Shown: piece by piece, positions 35,671 through 43,050 of the stretch | Position numbering within the stretch: position 1 is the first letter of the stretch | How the letters are laid out: each line of letters opens with the position of its first letter | Source: Rhizobiaceae bacterium | GTDB taxonomy: Bacteria; Pseudomonadota; Alphaproteobacteria; Rhizobiales; Rhizobiaceae | Assembly: GCA_017643495.1 (NCBI GenBank) | Contig: JAEPNK010000001.1 | Location: 1,283,623-1,347,622 of the forward strand | Direction: 5' to 3' | Length of the DNA: 64,000 nucleotides | Position numbers and translations under genes: made by a program | The notes under the pieces: generated by a model | The model's input: only the letters and a program-made list of their open reading frames with translations | Databases searched by the model: none | Told to the model about the DNA's origin: nothing

Positions 35671-36402
35671 TCAACTCATCCCCGGCACAAGCGCAGGGTC
35701 GATGGTCATATCGGTAGAGCTGAGTGTTGGTGCGGGTGCATTCGTAGATATTTCTGGCTTCGCATTCAATTCTTTTGAAGAATCATAACCTGGCAGCTTG
35801 TGACGAACTTCAATTGGCATGGTCTGCTCGAGATCATCTTTGATCTCATCGAATTCATCCTGTGTAAGCTTTCCGCTATCCAGCCTCTCTCGTGCTTCGT
35901 CGAGTTTCAGTTGATAGCCTGCAAGTCCATCGGCAATGGCTTTGTGCTTATCAATCTGGTCAGCAATCGACTGCAATTCCTCGTAGGTCGTGGTGTGATT
36001 TGGGACTTCATCGGGGTGTACTACATCCTCCGATATGGGATTGCCTTGCTCGTCAAAAACACGTTTCCCATCCTGCGTTTTGAACACGCGCCTGCCATTC
36101 TCAAGTATGTGTGCGTTATTAAGCAAGCGTTCGCGCTCAAGATAAAGCTCTTCGAGAATTTCGTTGTTCTCGGTGATCGCTTCGATGGTGGCGATGTCAT
36201 AGGTTTCAAGTTCAAGCTTGTATGCTTCAATTTCAACTACATCTAAAAGGATCGCGCCTGTAGCGAGATCGACAAAATCATCCAATGCTTGCTCCTGCTT
36301 GGCGCGCTTTTCCTCTTTTTCCTGTTTCGAGGCAATGAACCATTTCTTGCGCTCAAGCTCTCTCACTGCCTTAAGTGCTGCCTTTTCATCAAAATGGTTC
36401 AT
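35671..36402 (-). CDS. Hypothetical coiled-coil protein
   Basis: This is a 243-residue acidic, highly helical protein with long charged stretches (AALKAVRELERKKWF; ENNEILEELYLERERLL) and a C-terminal proline/serine/threonine-rich tail. The middle has an odd segment ENGRRVFKTQDGKRVFDEQG with two related VF repeats. No family recognised. It is downstream of a small exported protein gene with only 11 bp between stop and the chosen ATG; an alternative ATG at 36414 overlaps that stop. It is probably an accessory protein of the mobile element. Confidence 0.6.
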   Translation of the reverse strand: MNHFDEKAALKAVRELERKKWFIASKQEKEEKRAKQEQALDDFVDLATGAILLDVVEIEAYKLELETYDIATIEAITENNEILEELYLERERLLNNAHILENGRRVFKTQDGKRVFDEQGNPISEDVVHPDEVPNHTTTYEELQSIADQIDKHKAIADGLAGYQLKLDEARERLDSGKLTQDEFDEIKDDLEQTMPIEVRHKLPGYDSSKELNAKPEISTNAPAPTLSSTDMTIDPALVPGMS

Positions 36403-36413
36403 CACACCTTGCA

Positions 36414-36767
36414 TTATTGACCGCAATCCTTGCTAACGGCTGCATATACGATAACGGCTACTGGCTTTTCTTTGTGTTGTTCGAGCCATTGTTTCATAAT
36501 GTCCCAACGCTCTGTGGTCTCGCGACCCAGCCAACCTTCGATACATTTGTATCCGTCCTCATCCGGTCGGTCGCGGAGGAATCTCGCATATCCCAAACCG
36601 GCCAAAACACCTGAAAGATGCTGAACCTGCTGATCTGTGTCGAGTTTATTGAGGACTTCACCACCACTAAGCGCATGCGCCTTTTCGCTTGTAGCGAACC
36701 CGAGCATGAGTGCCGTCACAATGGCCGGTACAATCCCAGCCTGCCTTGTCGTGAAATTGCAGGACAT
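36414..36767 (-). CDS. Small exported protein, Rap1a-like layout
   Basis: This is a 117-residue protein with a signal peptide (hydrophobic IVPAIVTALMLGFATSEKAHA). The mature part has GLGYARFLR, a single central cysteine (YKCIEGWLG) and a C-terminal cysteine (SKDCGQ) that could pair with it. The ending MKQWLEQHKEKP recalls the C-terminus of Rap1a/Tai-like small periplasmic proteins, where a helix ending in His-Pro is common, but the match is weak. First gene of a two-gene minus-strand unit. Confidence 0.6.
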   Translation of the reverse strand: MSCNFTTRQAGIVPAIVTALMLGFATSEKAHALSGGEVLNKLDTDQQVQHLSGVLAGLGYARFLRDRPDEDGYKCIEGWLGRETTERWDIMKQWLEQHKEKPVAVIVYAAVSKDCGQ

Positions 36768-36965
36768 AAATGTTCAGATTTGTCATATCATACAAAAGGT
36801 GCCTCAAATTTGCACCGGATTTCCGAAATATCGTAAAATATCAATAGGATGATCGATCAGGCGAGCAAGTGAGTTTTGCCGTGGATCGCAAAGGGAGAAA
36901 GGAACGATTCTGTCAAGATTCAGACGTTCAGGTTTTGGATTTAACCTATTGATGTAGAATGATAA

Positions 36966-37520
36966 ATGAAGATTGCATACCTGCGTGTGAGTACAGAGGA
37001 ACAGAACCTCCATCGGCAATTCGATGCTCTCTCAGACGTGTGCGATCAGGTCTATTGTGAGCGTCTTTCGGCGGTCGCAACAAAACGGCCTGTATTTGAT
37101 AAGGTCATGAATCTTCTCAAGCCTGGCGATACCTTGGTCGTATGGGACTTGGACCGCGCCTTCCGCAGCACAGTAGACGCTATATTGCAGGCTGATTACC
37201 TACGAGAGCGTGGCATCAATTTCGAGATTGTCTCACTCAAGGTCAACACGGCTGAACCGGCGGGTGAGTTTGCCTATTCTGTGATGGCCGCCGCCGCGCA
37301 ATATGAGCGGCGAATGATCTCCAAGCGCACGAAGGAGGGATTGGAAGCGGCCAGAAAGCGCGGTGTCAGACTTGGACGCAAACCCATCCTGTCCGAGCGC
37401 CAGATCAAGCTGGCTAGAGATAATCTTGAGCGTGGCAAGCATACAATAACCGAGCAGGCGGCCAAGTTGGGTGTTCATGCAAGAACACTCACGCGTGCGC
37501 TGGCTTCGCTTGAGACTTGA
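36966..37520 (+). CDS. Small serine recombinase (resolvase/invertase)
   Basis: This is a 184-residue protein with the catalytic domain MKIAYLRVSTEEQNL (nucleophile S9 in RVS), the arginines of LDRAFRS and ERRMISKRTKEGLEAARKRG on the E helix. A C-terminal helix-turn-helix (ITEQAAKLGVHARTLTRAL) completes it. Size and layout match Tn3-type resolvases or Hin-like invertases. It could resolve element dimers or invert a local segment, but I find no res or inverted-repeat crossover site nearby. Confidence 0.88.
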   Translation: MKIAYLRVSTEEQNLHRQFDALSDVCDQVYCERLSAVATKRPVFDKVMNLLKPGDTLVVWDLDRAFRSTVDAILQADYLRERGINFEIVSLKVNTAEPAGEFAYSVMAAAAQYERRMISKRTKEGLEAARKRGVRLGRKPILSERQIKLARDNLERGKHTITEQAAKLGVHARTLTRALASLET

Positions 37521-37549
37521 AGGATCACTTGCGTTAGGGCTCTCGGCGA

Positions 37550-37981
37550 TCACCCGAACAAATCACCCTGTTTAGACAGCAGTTCGTCCAGATAAATCAG
37601 ATGCCCGAAATCATTGAATAGATGCGAGTGATTGAGGCCCATTGAAGTGTGTATCTCTGCGCAGACGGTGGGGCGTTCCGTTAGCGGGTGCTCACACTGA
37701 TAGCGGCGCAGTTCCCTCACAAGCCTTCGGTGCCATGACAGGTCGCGCCGCAGGTCCTTCATGAACTTGCTCTTCATTTGCCGCAATTGCTCCGAGCGTT
37801 GCGGCTCCTTCATCTGGTCGATTTTTTCAATGTCATCCTTTGCATAGCCGCGATAGCCTTCCAGGCGCGCTTCGGCCTGTATCTGTTTCGGGGTCGGGAT
37901 AGCGCCGCCTAGCAGGTAGTACCAAGGGTGGCCCGCATTATAGCCGCAATGGGTCATGAGATGTTGACGTTCTTTTGACAT
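37550..37981 (-). CDS. Hypothetical protein downstream of ardA
   Basis: This is a 143-residue basic protein with many charged residues (LRQMKSKFMKDLRRDLSWHRRLVREL) and a histidine-rich C-terminal half (TSMGLNHSHLFNDFGHL). It starts nine bases after the ardA stop with GGGGG as ribosome site, so the two genes are one operon. No family recognised. Linkage to ardA suggests a role in establishment of the element in a new host, which is inference. Confidence 0.65.
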   Translation of the reverse strand: MSKERQHLMTHCGYNAGHPWYYLLGGAIPTPKQIQAEARLEGYRGYAKDDIEKIDQMKEPQRSEQLRQMKSKFMKDLRRDLSWHRRLVRELRRYQCEHPLTERPTVCAEIHTSMGLNHSHLFNDFGHLIYLDELLSKQGDLFG

Positions 37982-37989
37982 CTGCCCCC

Positions 37990-38496
37990 CTATCCGCACC
38001 GATAGATGAGGTTCATGCCGCCTATGCTGATCTCACTGTAATCCATTGCAAGATCACGGGCGATAGCATCATAGTTGATATAGAACTGGAAAGACTCGGG
38101 AATCTTCCCAAAAAGGCCTTCTTCAACAAAGTGCCTCGCCAACTCCCGCAAGCTGTCTCCTTCATAAAGATCAATGTCGAGTTGATCGATGTCATCATTT
38201 TCGAGATCGAAACTGTAGCCAACCCTGTCGACCGCAACGATGTAGCGGATTTTCTCTTGATCCTCCCATTCATCGGTCAACTCGAGAAATCGTGCGAAAT
38301 TGCACTGGTTGAGCCCGAGAGCTTCGGCGAAGTTGCAATCGATCTCATCGCCATCAATGAACTGGATTTCGTATTCTTCAACAAACTGACCGTACCGGTC
38401 ATGATTGTTCTTGGCCTTGGCCGCATAGTCCTCAGCTGTTTCAAAGTAAAAGCCCGTTGCATCGATATTGTAGGGCTGTGCATAGAGTGTCGTCAT
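37990..38496 (-). CDS. ardA: Antirestriction protein ArdA
   Basis: This is a 168-residue, strongly acidic protein with the ArdA signatures YAQPYNIDATGFYFE, EEYEIQFIDGDEIDCNFAEAL, and RELARHFVEEGLFGKIPE. ArdA mimics DNA and inhibits type I restriction enzymes when a plasmid or conjugative element enters a new cell. Start at 38496 gives the usual MTTLYAQPY. It is the promoter-proximal gene of a two-gene unit, and the upstream 590 bp holds hairpins that could act in single-stranded DNA. Confidence 0.93.
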   Translation of the reverse strand: MTTLYAQPYNIDATGFYFETAEDYAAKAKNNHDRYGQFVEEYEIQFIDGDEIDCNFAEALGLNQCNFARFLELTDEWEDQEKIRYIVAVDRVGYSFDLENDDIDQLDIDLYEGDSLRELARHFVEEGLFGKIPESFQFYINYDAIARDLAMDYSEISIGGMNLIYRCG

Positions 38497-39091
38497 GGTT
38501 CCCCGCTTTTCTAAAAGTTCAAACCAACGGGAAGCCTTCAAAAGAGAAACCTCCCCGCGCATGAACCTTTGCCCAGCGGCGAGCGTCCGAAATAATCAAA
38601 GATAGATAAGACGCGGATATCTGCGTCAGGCAGATCCCCGCGACCATATTCAAGGACGGGAGATCAAAATCCGGGGATGGGTCAACCTGCTTCTCGGGAG
38701 ACCGCAAGCGCGAAAGCATCGCGATCAAGCGCAGCGGCGGCAAGCCGGTTGACGCACAGGTCATCGGGCCGTCGCCGGTTTTGATGCAAGCTGGAAAGAC
38801 AGGTTTCAAGCACGGGAACGCCGTGCATGATCAAACAAGACGTAGCGGGCAAACCAGCCCGCTTCCACTCTCAACCGTCAGGGATCGAAGCCGAATGGCC
38901 GAGACTACAGGCTCGATTCACGAGAGCCCGCCCGGGCGGGAAAATACATGGAGTAGACTACCAATCCCTATGGTCCGTAAACCTACGTGTCGTGTCTAAA
39001 AAAATGTCGTCATCCTTCAAATTGTTTCGTACCTGAGCTTTGTGTTTGGAATATTTTCCACTATATTCCTCAAAAATCTGGAGACTTTGTA
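38497..39091. other. Long non-coding region between ardA and the defence-like operon
   Basis: This nearly 600-bp gap is GC-richer than the genes on its right and contains two strong dyads. One is AGCGGGC-AAACCA-GCCCGCT at 38844-38863, the other a perfect 14-bp palindrome CCCGCCCGGGCGGG at 38927-38940. Open frames exist on both strands (for example 38519-38809 minus) but show no recognisable family or clear ribosome site. It must hold the promoters for ardA (leftward) and for the operon starting at 39,092 (rightward). Confidence 0.55.
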
Positions 39092-39286
39092 GTGGATGAC
39101 GAGATTTTGACAATTTCCGAGGTCTCTAAACTTCTGAAAATAAATGAAAAAACAGCTTATCGACTTGCGTCTCAGTCTGAGATTCCCGGCTTTAAAGTAG
39201 GAGGCAGTTGGCGGTTTCGCGCAGACGAACTACGTCGGTGGATGCAAAAAAAAGCAACCAGCTGCAGGAAGGAGCGACGTACGTGA
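39092..39286 (+). CDS. Excisionase/AlpA-type helix-turn-helix protein
   Basis: This 64-residue protein consists of a single MerR-like/excisionase DNA-binding domain: ILTISEVSKLLKINEKTAY, then IPGFKVGGSWRFRADELRRWM. A GTG at 39092 with GGAG eight bases upstream is the likely start; the frame extends to 38,987 without such support. Its stop overlaps the start of the next gene (GTGA), so it is translationally coupled to the large ATPase/kinase. It is the likely transcription regulator of the five-gene operon. Confidence 0.75.
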   Translation: MDDEILTISEVSKLLKINEKTAYRLASQSEIPGFKVGGSWRFRADELRRWMQKKATSCRKERRT

Positions 39287-41769
39287 AAGAACTCTCTTTC
39301 AGGGTGGCAGCAAAAACAGCTCGGCTTTTTGGTCGCGAAAATGTTTCTAATGCCGAGGGCGCAATATCTGAGCTTGTTAAAAACACATACGATGCCGACG
39401 CTACAATGTGTCTTGTATGTTTCATTCCACGATTCAGCAGCGCACCAAAAGAACTGACGAAATCTGAGTTTGATAGAATTCATCGTATTCACCCAGAAAT
39501 CGGAGAATTCTACGCGGTGCAGTCTGAGGTCTACGAACGTCTCAAGGTGGCTTACAATCAAAACGCCGAAGTTGCTGACGAGTTAGCGTCAAGTCTCTTA
39601 GATCTCTGGTTGATCGACAATGGTGATGGCATGACTGCCAAGACCATCGAAGACAATTGGATGGTTATCGGCACTAACAACAAAGAGAAAAATTCGACGT
39701 CTGACGCAGGTCGAGCCCGAACGGGGGCCAAAGGGATTGGAAGGTTTGCCCTGGATCGTCTAGGATCAGAGTGTCAACTGTTCTCTAGTTCAGCCACTAA
39801 AGAATCTGTCAGCAATATAGAATGGATAGTTAATTGGGATGACTTCGATGCTGCCGACAAGACCTTGGAAGATATCAAAGCAGTTCTTCAAGAAGACCAA
39901 ATCCCACTAGAGGAAAGGCTACGGTTTCTTCGCGATTACCCTCCAATCGCAGCCTCAGTGTCGCAGTTCGCAGGGGCCGGCTTCAATTGGCTTAAAGGTA
40001 CTGCTATTCGCATTGGATTGCTGCGAGATGATTGGCAAAAACGAGATGTGCAGCACCTTTACAAAATGCTTGCTGAATTAATACCACCGCTTGATCAGCG
40101 GGTTCTGAACCTATTTCTTTTCGATGCGCGTGAGCCAAACAACTACGGCGTTGTTACTGCCGAGGTTCTTGAAGATTACGACTATAAGATCGATGCTGAA
40201 ATTGGCTCGGACGGCGCTGTTAAAATCAAGCTTGTAAGGAACGAGCTTGATGTCGAACGAATTGATCCGGACTTATTCGAAATGGATGAAATGTTGGATC
40301 CTCCGTACGATGAGGAGTCATTCAGATTAGACGAACTAAGTTATACAAAGACCCTTGATGAACTCTTTCCAGGAGCACCCGAGGATTTCAAGAAAAACGC
40401 AGAGGCACTTGGCTCGTTTAAAGTCAGTCTTCGGTTCTACAAGAAGGGAGCACCAAGTGCGCGAGACAGTCGAATTTATCCGTACCGGGCATTTCAACCA
40501 GGACCAAGAAAGGCATGGATCGAAGAGTTTGGTGGCCTAAAAATTTACAGAGACAATTTCGCTGTTCGTCCTTACGGTGAGTTGGGCGGTAGGGCTTTCG
40601 ATTGGCTATCACTTGGCCAACGCGTCGCGATTAACCCGGTCCAAGCCTCTCGAAAAGGTTGGAAGGTTAGCCCTCAAAACTTAGCTGGAACAGTTACGAT
40701 TTCTCGCCTTGAAAACGCTAAACTTAACGACCAATCCAATCGCGAAGGCATCATTGAAAACGAGTATTTCGCAACGTTCCGTGAACTTGTAAAGCGAGTC
40801 ATTCAAGAGTTTGAGGACGACAGAAGCCACATTCATTTTAATCTTAACCGCCTTTATCAAAGCAAAAACGAAGCCGAAAAATCCAAGAGTGAAGGTGCTG
40901 AGGCTGCCGCTCGCGTTACTAAGTCGCCTGAGAAAGCAACTGTCGAGGACGCACAGACTCTTGCTCGGGCTTACACTGCTCAGCAGGAAGAAATTCGAGA
41001 GCTTCGCGACGAACAGACAATGCTACGAGCTTTGGCAACGCTTGGCACTGTACTGATTTCCTTCTCACACGAGATGGGACAACTGCAGAATACTATGAGC
41101 GGAAGGTCTGCCGAACTGTCTGACATACTGTCGTCCTACATTGATCGGGACTCGCTTACTGGGGTGGGTGGGGCATTTAACCCGTTCGAAATACTCGAAG
41201 AATGGGAAGAAGACGATAAGAAGGTGCGCCAATGGTTTACTTTTGCATTGTCTTCCATTCGCGCCGACAAAAGGCGCAGAAAAAAAATCAATTTGATGCA
41301 ACATTTGCAAAAAACTAAGAAGACTTGGAAGGGATTTTTGGAGCCAAGGCAGATAACGCTGGAATACGAGGTTACTCCAGAGGACGCTGAGCTCAATGTA
41401 CTTGCGTTCGAGATTGATCTCGACAGTGTATTCAATAACTTGATCCTGAATTCAGTGGAAGCGCTTCTTTCTGATCAACATCAAGGTGCGCGCCAAATTA
41501 TGATCAGCGTAGAACAATCAGGATTACAGGTTAGGATCAATTACTGTGACAATGGTCCAGGGTTGGACCCCTCGATACGCGATGCAGCGAGCATATTTAA
41601 GTTCGCCGTCACAACCAAGCGCGACGCATCCGGCCAAGCAAATGGAACAGGCTTGGGAATGTGGATATTAGCGGCTGTGGTACAGGCGTATGGCGGCTCT
41701 TACCGAGCCTATGGACCCGGCAAGGAACCAGGTTTCCGAATGGAAATCCTCCTTCCGTTAAAGAAGTGA
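39283..41769 (+). CDS. Double-GHKL protein: MORC/Hsp90-like ATPase fused to histidine kinase
   Basis: This is an 828-residue protein starting at a GTG preceded by AGGAAGGAG. N-terminal GHKL ATPase: N-box AISELVKNTYDADA (27-40), DNGDGM (112-117) and GAKGIGRFA (148-156), as in the MutL/MORC/Hsp90 type. The middle (about 330-520) has KIYRDNFAVRPYG. A helical segment leads to a kinase-like C-terminus with H-box SFSHEMGQL (H596), N-box NNLILNSVEAL (718 on), D-box CDNGPGLD (D756) and G-box GTGLGM (788-793). So the protein has both a sensor-like ATPase module and a complete histidine kinase core. No membrane segments are seen, so it is cytosolic. The next gene encodes a receiver domain, the expected phosphotransfer partner. 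Confidence 0.85.
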   Translation: MKELSFRVAAKTARLFGRENVSNAEGAISELVKNTYDADATMCLVCFIPRFSSAPKELTKSEFDRIHRIHPEIGEFYAVQSEVYERLKVAYNQNAEVADELASSLLDLWLIDNGDGMTAKTIEDNWMVIGTNNKEKNSTSDAGRARTGAKGIGRFALDRLGSECQLFSSSATKESVSNIEWIVNWDDFDAADKTLEDIKAVLQEDQIPLEERLRFLRDYPPIAASVSQFAGAGFNWLKGTAIRIGLLRDDWQKRDVQHLYKMLAELIPPLDQRVLNLFLFDAREPNNYGVVTAEVLEDYDYKIDAEIGSDGAVKIKLVRNELDVERIDPDLFEMDEMLDPPYDEESFRLDELSYTKTLDELFPGAPEDFKKNAEALGSFKVSLRFYKKGAPSARDSRIYPYRAFQPGPRKAWIEEFGGLKIYRDNFAVRPYGELGGRAFDWLSLGQRVAINPVQASRKGWKVSPQNLAGTVTISRLENAKLNDQSNREGIIENEYFATFRELVKRVIQEFEDDRSHIHFNLNRLYQSKNEAEKSKSEGAEAAARVTKSPEKATVEDAQTLARAYTAQQEEIRELRDEQTMLRALATLGTVLISFSHEMGQLQNTMSGRSAELSDILSSYIDRDSLTGVGGAFNPFEILEEWEEDDKKVRQWFTFALSSIRADKRRRKKINLMQHLQKTKKTWKGFLEPRQITLEYEVTPEDAELNVLAFEIDLDSVFNNLILNSVEALLSDQHQGARQIMISVEQSGLQVRINYCDNGPGLDPSIRDAASIFKFAVTTKRDASGQANGTGLGMWILAAVVQAYGGSYRAYGPGKEPGFRMEILLPLKK

Positions 41770-41779
41770 GGAAACGGTC

Positions 41780-42460
41780 TTGGCGGAACTGGTTTATATC
41801 GACGAGCAGAAGGCGCAGGCTGGTCAGGTTCTCCGAAGTGCCGTTGCATCGGGAGAATTTACCAAAGAACAGGTGTCCGCGATTTCACCAGAAGGCACGC
41901 TTGAAGATACCATTCAGCACATAATTGAATCGCATTGTAAGGTGTTGATAACAGACTATCGACTGTCAGACCACAAACCCGATGTAGAATTTAACGGTGC
42001 CGATTTGGTCAAGGCGTTCAGAGATAGATTTGCCGACTTTCCTTGCTTTGTCACGACATCGTTTCCAGACCAAGCTGTCGATGAAACCCTAGACACCAAC
42101 ATGGTGTTCCCCAAGTCCGATTTCTTGGATCGTGAAGAGGCCAAGAATAGCGATCTGCCCTTTTTCAAGCGAGTAAGGAAGAAAATTGCAGAGCACGAAC
42201 GGCAGGTCGCAGATGCTAGGGCTGAACTTCAGAAGTTGTCTGAGCAGGCATTGGAGCGGGACCTAGATGCAAGCGAAACACAAAGGTTTCTTGATCTCGA
42301 CAGCTATTTGGAGGCTGTTTTGGGTTCGCAGTTCGCTATTGAGCGGCATGTGAAGCTTCGAGCCTTGGAGCCGTTTGATCGGCTGATTGGCCAGACCGAA
42401 GAATTGATCGACAAGATCAAGAACGAACTCGGCGAGCCAGAACCTAGTGGTGACTCATAG
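41780..42460 (+). CDS. Response-regulator receiver protein with coiled C-terminus
   Basis: This is a 226-residue protein from a TTG start 10 bp after the kinase. The receiver fold is visible: acidic pair D8/E9, phosphoacceptor D59 in VLITDYRLSD, T92-S94 in FVTTSF, and K112 in VFPKSDF. The receiver is followed by about 100 residues of charged helix with no DNA-binding or enzymatic output motif. It therefore probably acts by protein contact, most simply on the adjacent HNH nuclease or methylase. Its stop overlaps the HNH start (TAGTG). Confidence 0.8.
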   Translation: MAELVYIDEQKAQAGQVLRSAVASGEFTKEQVSAISPEGTLEDTIQHIIESHCKVLITDYRLSDHKPDVEFNGADLVKAFRDRFADFPCFVTTSFPDQAVDETLDTNMVFPKSDFLDREEAKNSDLPFFKRVRKKIAEHERQVADARAELQKLSEQALERDLDASETQRFLDLDSYLEAVLGSQFAIERHVKLRALEPFDRLIGQTEELIDKIKNELGEPEPSGDS

Positions 42461-43050
42461 TGGTTTTACGGAAAGGAGTACCTGTTCGCTCAATAGTAGC
42501 GACTAAGAAGAGCTATAGAGCATACAAGGAAGATTTGCGGAGAGATTTTGCCAATAGATGTGGCTACTGTGATGCCTTGGATGAATTCTTTGGCGGAATC
42601 CGAGGCTACCAGATAGATCACTTTGCGCCTAAGTCGTTATTCCCTGAATGGCTACTAGAGTACCGAAACCTGGTCTACTCCTGCCCATTCTGCAACCGTG
42701 CTAAGTCGAATAAATGGGTGGGCAACGAGAAGACTGTTCCGAATGACGGCTCGAACGGCTTTGTCGACCCCTGCGATCCAGACTTAGACAACCATCTTGA
42801 ACGTGACAAACATGGCAGAATTTGTCCAAAGACTAACCTTGGGCGTTATATGATAACGAACTTGAACCTGTCGCTTATTCGACACCAGTTTGTATGGCAG
42901 ACGCAGAAGATGGATGAACTGCTTGGAGAGTTGCTGGTGCTGCAAGAGCGTTTGTCCGATGACACCGAACATTATCGAGCCGTCTTAGAAGAGATAGTAC
43001 GCGTAACACGCGAATACCGGGAGTACCGACGCCGTGCTTTTGAAGCGTGA
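42460..43050 (+). CDS. HNH endonuclease
   Basis: This is a 196-residue protein with zinc-binding C34-xx-C37, the catalytic DH pair (D53, H54 in YQIDHFAPKS), N70 in EYRNLV, and the second zinc pair C75-xx-C78 in SCPFCNRAKSNKW. This is a compact HNH of the McrA-like type seen in restriction and phage-defence loci. It starts with GTG overlapping the receiver gene stop by one base and overlaps the methylase gene by 17 bases. The arrangement makes it the likely nuclease effector of the operon. Confidence 0.87.
   Translation: MVLRKGVPVRSIVATKKSYRAYKEDLRRDFANRCGYCDALDEFFGGIRGYQIDHFAPKSLFPEWLLEYRNLVYSCPFCNRAKSNKWVGNEKTVPNDGSNGFVDPCDPDLDNHLERDKHGRICPKTNLGRYMITNLNLSLIRHQFVWQTQKMDELLGELLVLQERLSDDTEHYRAVLEEIVRVTREYREYRRRAFEA

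Noticed and set aside
38519-38809. Minus-strand open frame upstream of ardA
   Set aside because: It has no clear ribosome site and no recognisable family, and it overlaps the region expected to hold the ardA promoter. A small gene is not excluded.
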